Positions 40,101-52,100 of a DNA stretch of 64,000 nt are shown one piece after another (positions within the stretch are counted from its first letter, which is position 1; every line of letters begins with the position of its first letter). The position numbers and the translations under genes are program-made. The DNA comes from Antedon mediterranea. Its lineage: Eukaryota > Echinodermata > Crinoidea > Comatulida > Antedonidae. The DNA is taken from the NCBI RefSeq assembly GCF_964355755.1, contig NC_092678.1, forward strand, positions 24,160,365 through 24,224,364, written 5' to 3'. The notes beneath the pieces are model-generated. The model worked only from the letters and a program-made list of their open reading frames with translations. It was not told where the DNA came from and ran no database searches.

Positions 40101-43100
40101 AGTGGAATATATCAGACTATTTATACCAGAATAGAGTTAGCATCAGTGAGGGCTTAGTAAAAGAAGCAAACTTAGTTGAAGGAACCAACGACAGTTCTCC
40201 AAACGAAGCTCCGGTTCCTCCTTTTGATGCACTCTGGTTGACCTTATACTCAAAGCAAGCTGACCTCTGTGTAGACTCTAGACCAGCCGTTAGGAAGAGT
40301 GCAGGGCAGACATTATTTTCTACAATCAGTGCTCATGGGTCGTTGCTTCAGCAAACCACATGGAGCACTGTATTATGGCACGTGAGTATGAACTATTACA
40401 GTAAAATGAGATGTGTCCATCCACTAGTTTGGTAGTGTAGACCGTATAGACAGAGATTTACAGTATTACCTATAGCAACTATTTTTGTATGTTACTGTAC
40501 AGTCATTCAGTCAACAGTGCAATATCAATGTTATCAAACCGTAACTGAAGCTCATGTATTTTGTTAACAACACTCCTTGCATTAAACAACGCTATGTTTA
40601 TATTATTATTACTGTTATTGTTATGCTGTTGTTGATGAATTTGTTCATCGTCACATGACCGATTCGTTGGCCCAGGATTTAATTCAATATCTCCTGCGAT
40701 CTGTAGTTCTAGACTGAAACATGCTACATGATTACTGTAATAAGTAACTGGAGACGAATATATAGTTCTACGGAGACTGTATGCAATCAATTTGACTAAG
40801 CTGGACTTGGTACACCTGAATGGTATCCATTGTTGACGTAGACGAGATACGCAGGCCTAGCATTTATGCTAGGTGAGCGAATGATGTACACAACAGGGTT
40901 TGCAATGTCAATAGATATCATTAACATTTTCAACTGGATGGACTGTATATATATACAGGCTGATATAAGTTGAAATCAAGATGCAGAACGATAGGTAAAA
41001 GGCAAATAATCTCGTACCATTGGCTTTCATCGTCTTTTTATTTGACTGTTGATTTGTTAATTATTTTAAGGTATTGTTTCCTCTGCTGGATAAAGTCAAA
41101 AAGTTATCCGGTGCAGCCAAGCAAGACAAGTCGGATATTAGTGGGGGCGCTAACATTCTGATCCATCATTCACGAGACACAGCTGAGAAACAGTGGGCGG
41201 AGACTAAAGTACTTACATTAGCTGGGGTTGCCAGAGTTTTTAACACGTGGAGGCAACAACTAATTCTTTTAGGTGAGTAAAGTTTTGAGTGGCTGTCTGG
41301 TTCTTTTGTACATAGGTCAAGTATTGTGATTGATTGCTGTAATACCACTCCCTGCAACACAAACTTTGATGAAGGTTTTTTTCGTTCATGCATGCCAGTT
41401 TATTCATTAAATCCTAATTGAGACTAAACTTCTCTTCTTTATCCTGTTCAGTGACAAGTGCTCATGACCATGCATCATTGTAGGTGCTGGCATGAACATC
41501 CATTTTCCTTGATCTTAATTCATTTTAAGGCTTGCCCACTACAAGATCATCTTCTAGGGCGTCTGCCTTCAACCTTTGACCTCTGACCTCATATCATTTT
41601 GTTTTGCTTTGTATATTAATATCAGTCATATAAATAAATGTTATGAAACTAAACTAGATCTTGTTTTCAGCACACTTCAATCCATAACCATTAACCAATG
41701 CCATTTGTATTCTTTCTTAGGTGATTTCCCAAGAGCATGGGCACTATTACTTGAACACATAGAATCTTCAGCGTTAAGTACAAGTAATGAAGTGTCGTTA
41801 AACGCATTAAAAAGCTTTCAAGAAATACTTCAACTACAGGCGTCGTCTCCATCTCCTAAAGTTCTTGAAAAGGCTGCATCTCTAGATACCTCAATGTCAG
41901 CACCAAAAGCAGAACAAATCAAAAGAACTACTTCTGGGGATAATCCTAAAATCATGCCACAAAAACAAATTGAAAATGTAATGGACGATTTCACGCTGTG
42001 GTCGACGGCATGGAGGGTGTGGCATAGCATCGGGATTAATGGCACAAAGCCTCCAACATCAAAGACTGCTAAGACTCTGCCGTCGCAACCGTTTTTAACG
42101 ACGTTACTGCAGATATTTCCAACGTTGTTTCAACATATAAAGTCGAAGTTTGTTGCGTCGGATTTTCAGAAGCTTTCGCGTGTACTGCAGTGCGCGGTGT
42201 CTGTGCCAATTCATGCCGATGCATCGCCATTTTTACTTCCTTCGTCGATGCAAGAGGCTGAGCTTACTGGTCTACAGGAGGCTGCTCTCAATGCAATAAC
42301 TTGTGTTTCAAAGGTAATGATTTAACTTATTCATTTTTGTTTTCAAGCTGCCATGGAACATTACGTGTACAGCCCCATTAGAGAATGTGTTCATTTTTAC
42401 CTGACGTTTTTGAAAACTTCGGGTAAATGTCACTTAACCTCCTACTGTGACATGTGTTTATTTAAGTCCAACTTTGATAGGCAGGTCATTAAACTATTTG
42501 ATCATCGCCGAATTCTGCTAGTTTTTGCCTGACCATTGACCTTGCATACCGAAGAATGTACCTTGTCCTAATCAATCAATTACAAGAGAGCTAATAAAAT
42601 TACAGGGGTATAATAGGATTCAGGTAATTAATCACCTGCTTAGTTGATTTATCTGATAAGGATTTTGACCAAAAAGTTCTAATGGGGATGTACACCTAAT
42701 GAAGACCAGAAAGGGTGGCGTATCCGAGTCAAAAAAGCCCGAGCAAGCTTGACATGATGATGATTTTTGTTGTAAAAATATTAAGAATATTCTAGCATAA
42801 AAAAGTCCTTTCTTTCCCAACAGTTGTCGATAATTTGAAATTGCAGATGTAAAAAGGATGATTTAATCAGTTGCACAATAAAATGTCAATATCTTTCTTT
42901 TCCTTGCAGGCAATAGGTACATCTGAAACCATGCAGGCTATGCACCCAGCTGTCTTTGATCAACTACTTACTTTTGTCACGTACGCTTGCCAAGCACCCT
43001 CATTTGGGCAGATTGAGACGAGAGTCATGTCAAAGACCGCCAGTAAACAGGTATGAGGAATTCATTTCAAACTTTTGTTGCTGGTTAAATTATATTTTTT

Positions 43101-46100
43101 ATGATTAGGTTAAATCCATTTATTTGTCGTAGTATTCAACTCTCCCGCTACCGGACTCTCTGAAAACCAGAAATTTCCTCAAAACCATACTTTTCTTGAG
43201 GTTCAAATTTCTTTTACCATTAAAATTGATTCTGAATACTAGCCTTTCTTGTAATATTAGGCCAGCTTAAAGGTGTCTGGTATTGGGAGAGTTGACTGAC
43301 TGTATTGGTATTTGTCAAATTTCTTTTATTTCTTTTCTTCATATTTTTTTGATACTGTAGCTATTCTCTTTTAATCTTTTGAAATTTAGTGCTAACTATA
43401 ATAGTTAAAACAGAATGAGAGCATGCGACATGTTTGAGACGGAAAATAATCCTTTATTTAGAAGTGTGCATGTTTAACCACTAACAAGTACATCAACAAA
43501 CAAAAATTAGCCTGCTCCATTATATTCACTCTTAAATTGATGATGCCCTAAATCATTATAAGAAGGGAGTAATAATTTCTATCAACCAGTTTGTTTATTA
43601 TTTTGGTGTTGCACACCAAAGATGACCCAATAAGTCCTTAGTCTTGTTTCAGGCAGGGTCCTTCTGCTGGTCAATTGGGCAGTACACGGGAACCGGGAGC
43701 GATCCCCTACTCCTTTCGAAGAGTCAACAATTCTATGTCATAAATATTACTTACTATAATATTTACTTACTATCCACATAGATTAATTACCACCTAATTA
43801 ATATATACACACTCACTATATAAGACAATATTATATCATCCCCTACCCAAAAAGTTTTTGTTGACTCCCCTATAAAAAACTTTTAAATTATCTTGAAATT
43901 ATTCCTTTCATTAAAATATTCAACAAGTAATGTGTATGATAATATGGTTAGCATCTTAAATTTGCAAGTTTTCTCAGACTTTCTTTTCGTAATATTTTGT
44001 TTATTTGAACTATAAAATAACCTGGCAACACTTAAATAGCTTTTATTGTGTCTTATTCATCTACCCCCTCTATAGTCTGCTGAATATTTGCATTCATGGA
44101 TTCAATGTAAGGTACTGTTACTACCGCATGCCGCTTTTTTTTTTCGCTTTCTTCCCAATGTTTTTTATTCCGTTTTTTTATATAAATTAGTTTTTTTGTT
44201 AGTTGATGCTTTTGATTTTATTTTTTTTCAAGGTAAGTAATTCATCTTTAAATTTTATGACATCAAACTATGTTTTTTTTTAAAATTAATTTTTAAAAGT
44301 TATTGATACAAGACACATGTGTATTATAATGCAAGTTTCACCTTAAAGGGACATGGCAGCACTATGCAAGTTTCACTTTAAAGGGACATAGTCAAAATTT
44401 TTGTGTTTATATCTATTTTTATGGATACAGTAATATGAAATATGAACGTAAATATACAGAGGGCAATATACAGAGGGCAATATACTTATAAGAAAAATGA
44501 TTCCATCACAGAAAAATGAAGTTTAAAAATCTACATTTTACAACATCTGGAAATTCTACCTTCATCCTCTCATAATCTTATAAACCAATGCAATCTTTAG
44601 GTTCAAATCACACATTTCTTTTTCATAAATAGGTTATTCGTAGTATAATGTAATAATTGTTTTTTTCAACATTAAACATAATAATTGATAAAAAAAACTG
44701 TTTTGTTTTTATTTTTTCAAAGCTTTGTTTTGCAATTGTTTTTATCTCTTTGGTGATAGTTTATCTATACTATTGTGATATTCTGTTTTAATTCTATTTT
44801 TGTTTTGCTCACTGCTCCAATTTCCTTTTAATTGTTGCTCCTGCTATTTTGCTTTGAAAAAAACATTTCATAAATCACCCACATTATAAATACTCATCAA
44901 AGTAAGTTATTATTTACAATGCTTAAGTTTTCCGATTTATAAATTACATAGTGTTTTTGTTTTCAACAACATATTCATTTGTATCATCATCATTTTTAAG
45001 TTTGGTTAAAATTCAAATCAAGAATGTGTTTGAGTCGCTCCCTTTTGCTTGATAATTCATGTTTTCATCTCCGATATTCTTCTGCCTGCTTTTTGTTGTG
45101 TTTTCACATTAAAAAGACATCACTTACATCAGTGACATTTTAAATGAATTGACAACAAATATAATACGACATATTTACAAAGACCATCAATCATTAGATT
45201 TAATTACTGTCTGTTATTAACTATTGGGTATAACAATAGCAACGTTGGTAAAATATGTAATAGAATTAAAAAATCCAACTACCGTATTGATTGATAAATC
45301 ATAAGCAATCAACATTCAAAATATTTGCAAGGACACTCAGTCAACCATGGAAATATAAGTTTATTAAGAATTAAAACAATAAGAATAAGGATATGATAGT
45401 GAGCAAAACATCTCTATTCAATCAGTAATGCTCTGTCTACACTATCAAATTATCAAATATGGTATTGATCATCATCATGTCCATATATTTGCACATCACA
45501 TTTTGTTGTCACATGCAGTTTGATAGTGTAGACAGAGTTCAATAGAATGCCAACTTTATAAATGTATTTGAATAGATAAATCATTGTTTCATTGATTTTA
45601 TTTGTTATCAGGAAAAATGGGAAAGTTTTAGAGGTAGCCAGCAGGTAGGTTGTCAATGGGTATTACCTGTGACAATAGTTTGTCTGCAAGTGGTGTATAT
45701 ATATTGCATTTATCAACAATAACAACTGCTATCAGTGTTGTAGTATTATACACTTAACTCTTCCAAAGGCAGCATTCTTTCTTTGTAAAATGAATTCTGA
45801 GAACCATATATCATGCGTTATTCAGTGGAGTAATGCACAGGACAAAGGCCCCTGGTTTAGCACTCCTTAAGGGCCCGCCAACCCTGGGTAGTTGCATTTG
45901 AAAATGCTCTGGGGCCCCTTGAGGTCTGTGGCCCCTGGGTTTAGCCAGTGAACACTCATAGCCGTTGGCATTATTCATGGTTTCTGCCCAATGGTGTTTA
46001 GAGTGTAGGCATTTAGGGCCAACCTAAAGGGTGTCTGTGGTTTCTGCCCAATAGTGTTTAGAGTGTAGGCATTTAGGGCCAACCTAAAGGGTGTCTGTGG

Positions 46101-49100
46101 TTTCTGCCCAATGGTGTTTAGAGTGTAGGCATTTAGGGCCAACCTAAAGGGTGTCTGTGGTTTCTGCCCAATGGTGTTTAGAGTGTAGGCATTTAGGGCC
46201 AACCTAAAGGGTGTCTGTGGTTTCTGCCCAATGGTGTTTAGAGTGTAGGCATTTAGGGCCAACCTAAAGGGTGTCTGTGGTTTCTTCCCAATGGTGTTTA
46301 GAGTGTAGGCATTTAGGGCCAACCTAAAGGGTGTCTGTGGTTTCTGCCCAATGGTGTTTAGAGTGTAGGCATTTAGGGCCAACCTAAAGGGTGTCTGTGG
46401 TTTCTGCCCAATGGTGTTTAGAGTGTAGGCATTTAGGGCCAACCTAAAGGGTGTCTGTGGTTTCTGCCCAATGGTGTTTAGAGTGTAGGCATTTAGGGCC
46501 AACCTAAAGGGTGTCTGTGGTTTCTGCCCAATGGTGTTTAGAGTGTAGGCATTTAGGGCCAACCTAAAGGGTGTCTGTGGTTTCTGCCCAATGGTGTTTA
46601 GAGTGTAGGCATTTAGGGCCAACCTAAAGGGTGTCTGTGGTTTCTGCCCAATGGTGTTTAGAGTGTAGGCATTTAGGGCCAACCTAAAGGGTGTCTGTGG
46701 TTTCTGCCCAATGGTGTTTAGAGTGTAGGCATTTAGGGCCAACCTAAAGGGTGTCTGTGGTTTCTTCCCAATGGTGTTTAGAGTGTAGGCATTTAGGGCC
46801 AACCTAAAGGGTGTCTGTGGTTTCTGCCCAATGGTGTTTAGAGTGTAGGCATTTAGGGCCAACCTAAAGGGTGTCTGTGGTTTCTGCCCAATGGTGTTTA
46901 GAGTGTAGGCATTTAGGGCCAACCTAAAGGGTGTCTGTGGTTTCTGCCCAATGGTGTTTAGAGTGTAGGCATTTAGGGCCAACCTAAAGGGTGTCTGTGG
47001 TTTCTGCCCAATGGTGTTTAGAGTGTAGGCATTTAGGGCCAACCTAAAGGGTGTCTGTGGTTTCTGCCCAATGGTGTTTAGAGTGTAGGCATTTAGGGCC
47101 AACCTAAAGGGTGTCTGTGGTTTCTGCCCAATGGTGTTTAGAGTGTAGGCATTTAGGGCCAACCTAAAGGGTGTCTGTGGTTTCTTCCCAATGGTGTTTA
47201 GAGTGTAGGCATTTAGGGCCAACCTAAAGGGTGTCTGTGGTTTCTGCCCAATGGTGTTTAGAGTGTAGGCATTTAGGGCCAACCTAAAGGGTGTCTGTGG
47301 TTTCTGCCCAATGGTGTTTAGAGTGTAGGCATTTAGGGCCAACCTAAAGGGTGTCTGTGGTTTCTGCCCAATGGTGTTTAGAGTGTAGGCATTTAGGGCC
47401 AACCTAAAGGGTGTCTGTGGTTTCTGCCCAATGGTGTTTAGAGTGTAGGCATTTAGGGCCAACCTAAAGGGTGTCTGTAGTTTCTGCCCAATGGTGTTTA
47501 GAGTGTAGGCATTTAGGGCCAACCTAAAGGGTGTCTGTGGTTTCTGCCCAATGGTGTTTAGAGTGCAGGCATTTAGGGCCAACCTAAAGGGTGTCTGTGG
47601 TTTCTGCCCAATGGTGTTTAGAGTGTAGGCATTTAGGGCCAACCTAAAGGGTGTCTGTGGTTTCTGCCCAATGGTGTTTAGAGTGTAGGCATTTAGGGCC
47701 AACCTAAAGGGTGTCTGTGGTTTCTGCCCAATGGTGTTTAGAGTGTAGGCATTTAGGGCCAACCTAAAGGGTGTCTGTTTTTTGGAAGAGTTAACTGTAT
47801 ATAATACTGTGTTATCAGAAACCATCAAAAACACAATATTTACAATATATGCTGCAATGGTGTGGTGTACCTAACGCATTTATTCATTTTATTGTTTTCA
47901 TTTTTTATTGTCCTTTTACAAGTAGCAAAACACATTATTCATTCATATCCATGATGCTGTAGTGTAAATATAGGCAGGGCTTGTTATGTACTTGGGCTTA
48001 AACGCCACTTCACTGCCTTTCTGCAATTCTTGAATAAAATGCACAGATTTATCTTGTGTAAGCCCACACATGTATAACAACATGGAGGTTGATTGCTACC
48101 TCCTTAATAGGGAATCTACTGAATATACAGATCAAAATTAAAACAATTAATGGTAATTTTTTATTTAATAAATTAATATTTTTATCCTGAAGAGTTTTGG
48201 TATATTAATGTATAATTATGACTAACTAAATTGTTCTATATTACAATGGCTTTTCTCTTTAACTAATTCTAATTAAATTTTTATAATAATGTTATTTTAC
48301 TCAACGTGAATTTAAGACAAATAATGTGATGATCCTATCAAACAAACATACCTTGTGAATGTTGTCTTGCGTTAAAAAAATGTTGTTTTTTATCATTCTT
48401 GTTGCATGAGGACAGCATGGATGTATGTTTGTGATTTACAAAATTTGGTGTAATTTGTGTAAGTGTTTACCATGGAAAAAATCCTGCGCCAAACATTCAC
48501 AGCTCTAGCTCTGAAAAAGCCTTTCCTGTTTGGCCCTAGTTGGGGCACACTGCACTTCTACTGGGACCAAACATTCACAGCTCTAGCTCTGAAAAAGCCT
48601 TTCCTGTTTAGCCCTAGTTGGGGCACAATGCACTTCTACTGGGACCAAACATTAAGTTAAGTTAAGGCAAACAAATCTCTGTTTTGTGCATCTTGGGTTC
48701 TTGTCAGTTAATTGCAGGTTGATCCTGATCAGTGTATTTGTCTGTAAGTTAACTCTGTTTCTCCCATTGTCTTTAGGCTGAGTGGGTCAGTATGAATTAC
48801 GTCCCTTTTGCGGAAAAAAGCCTTAGTATGACTACCGCCCTCTATAAAAAGACAGCGACGCGACAAGCAGTAATGGAACAACAGGTTTTGCAGAATATTT
48901 TAAGGGTATGTTCTTGTTATTTGGTTAATATTTCTATGTATACATCATCAGTTTTACTATAGTGTCACTCAAAACCAAAGCTGTTTTTTCTGAATCTCTT
49001 AATAATTTTGTCTAGGTTCTCCAGATGCCCCTTGGTTTGAAGTATGCATGCCCATCGGCAAGTACGTGGAAACTAGCGGTTACATCTCTATTAGAGATTC

Positions 49101-52100
49101 TACACATTGGGCTACCAGTTGCCCGGAACCCAACGTACAATAAACATTTCAAATCAATGTGGCTAGATCTGGCTGCAGCGTTGGAGTGTTTTCTATTTTC
49201 TGAACAGTATGTATTCACTCATTATTCATTCAAGAGAAATACAAAATAAAAGCCAATTTACACAGGCGAACGGTAACGGTATGCGGAAAAGCGTGAGCTT
49301 GCGGGTTTCTGTTCAACCTCATGTACTCTCCGCGTTTTGTGTAAATGGTCATAAGAAATAACATACAATCTATAGTTTTGTTTTGTTATTTTTGCCGCTA
49401 CCGTTCATCTCTGTAAATTGGCCTTAAACAGATTAATTAAAAATCAACCAATCACAACCAAGTATCTGCAGTGGTCTAGTTAATGGTCACCGAATGAGTA
49501 TCAAATTTCATCTTTTTCTAACCTTATTGGTCACCGAATGAGTATCATATTTCATCTTTTTCTAACCTTATTGGTCACCAAATGAGTATCAAATTTCATC
49601 TTTTTCTAACCTTATTGGTCACCGAATGAGTATCATATTTCATCTTTTTCTAACCTTATTGGTCACCGAATGAGTATCAAATTTCATCTTTTTCTAACCT
49701 TATTGGTCACCAAATGAGTATCAAATTTCATCTTTTTCTAACCTTATTGGTCACCGAATGAGTATCATATTTCATCTTTTTCTAACCTTATTGGTCACCG
49801 AATGAGTATCAAATTTCATCTTTTTCTAACCTTATTGGTCACCGAATGAGTATCATATTTCATCTTTTTCTAACCTTATTGGTCACCGAATGAGTATCAA
49901 ATTTCATCTTTTTCTAACCTTATTTTGTAAGATGATATAGTTTGTGTTATTGTGTCCTTTGACGTTACAGCACTCGATTATATTTATTATTTGCAGTCAA
50001 TGTCAATTCAGCATTTTTTTCATTTTAATTACACATTTTATGTGTCAATTTACATAATAAAAATCCTGAAAATGAAAGGAACAATGATGCATAAAAGAGT
50101 AAATAAAATAAAACGTTCAATTCAGTTGAATATAAAAATCCTGTAAAATATGATAATCAATGTTTTTAGTAATCAAAGCGTATTCTGTCTCCTTTTATGC
50201 ACATCTTGATAATTAATTTTCTTTTTATGAAATATTATTTGATATGATATGGGAAGTATGAAAATGAAAATTGACCTAGATAAAATTTATGTGATACATA
50301 AAACTGCTTACAGTATATATCAGTAGGTAGGTTGTTCTTACTGGGTGCTTGATACTTATATAGATAAGGATATTTTTTTCAATTTTTATTTGAACACATT
50401 TTCGACAAAATAATTGAAATTGATTCATTCACTTTTTCTTCAATTCAAATCAGTCAGTTGTTCATTCATCATTCACTCACTAATTCATTCATTCATCCAT
50501 TCATCCATTCTTTCATTCATCCATTCTTTCATTCATTCATAAATTCTATCATTCATCCATTCATTCACCCATAAATTCTATCATTCATCCATTCATCCAT
50601 CCATTCATTCAATCATTTTCAAGTAATTATTTGCATTTCAATAACATTACCACTTAGGTGATATTACATATTATGATTAACCAAACATGAAAGTAACTAT
50701 TGCGTGATTTTCTTAGCCCAGCACCAGTAACATTATCAGTTGAAGAGCAGCAACAAGATGAGGCTATGGATGTCAAAGTGGTGTTACTAATACAGAATGA
50801 GATCTTACCCTATTCAACGGCGCTACCCCCACAATTCACTGCAAAGATTATGGGCCTACTCAACCGGGGTTCAATACACTCAGCGAATTCATCTAGCTTT
50901 TTAGGTAACATTTTTTAAATGCTTTCTTTATTTGCTTTTGGTTAAGTTACTCTGTGCAGAATTTTTTGCTCGTGCCAAGTGACAGCCTCCCACAATACAT
51001 TGTAATATTAGTCTCTAGTCTCCCACAATACATTGTAATATTAGTCTCTAGTCTCCCACAGTACATTGTAATAAATCTCTAATTTCCCACAATACATTGT
51101 AATAAGGTTCTAGTCTCCCACAATACATTGTAATAAGTATTCGATCTCCCACAATACATCGTAATAAGTCTTCAATCTCCCACAATATATTGTAATAAGT
51201 CTTCAATCTTCCACAATACATTGTAATAAGTATTCAATCTCCCACAATACATTGTAATAAGTCTCTAGTCTCCCACAATACATTGTAATAAGTATTCGAT
51301 CTCCCACAATATATTCTAATAAGTCTTCAATCTCCCACAATACATTTTAATAAGTATTGAATCTCCCACAATAGATTGTAATAAGTCTTCAATCTCCCAC
51401 AATACATTGTAATAAGTATTGAATCTCCCACAATAGATTAAGTAAGTCCACTTTCATTGAACCAAATAAGAGAGTATTTTGTAAGAAATGTGATCAAAAT
51501 ATTAATGAATATTTTGTTGATCTTTTCTTGCAGACACCAATAACAGTCAGCTGCGTGAAGAATTTGCAAAGACCTGTTTTGAGACCCTACTACGATTCTC
51601 GTTTATCACCCAGAGCCTTGTGTCAGAAGAGGGCGCAATTACTAAGATGGCAATGTCGGCATTGCTGCAGAGATGTAGAGAGGTTCTTAGTAAATATGTA
51701 GAGGATGAACGATTGAGTGGAAAATGCCCATTACCACGGTAATAACAAAAATAAGAATTATAAAAATATTTTAACATTTTCAAAAACAAATACAAAACTA
51801 AAATATGGGGATTAAATAATGTTTAATTTAGGGATGAACACAGATTTGAACCCAAGACCTTGCAAACAAAACTGCAGTGCCAATATTTTTATTTTACATT
51901 TATTAATAATTTGTTTTAATGTTTCTTTTTATTCCTCATTGATTAATTTTGAAATATTTATGTATTTATGTTATTTCATTCTGTCTAAATGTGAATATGC
52001 CAATAATAGAATCAAAATCCTGTCTCTGGCTGGTTTTGTTTGATGTTTTCTTGTTCATGGCCATGTTTTTTTATATTGTATTTTTATGAGACAAAATAAA

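Noticed and set aside
45972-47780. CRISPR-like array because of regular spacing
   Set aside because: Units are contiguous tandem repeats without unique spacers, in an animal genome.
45975-47834. A 619-codon minus-strand open frame of a 20-residue repeat
   Set aside because: It exists only because a 60-bp minisatellite unit lacks a stop in one frame. There is no promoter, and non-repeat sequence contributes only short unremarkable ends.
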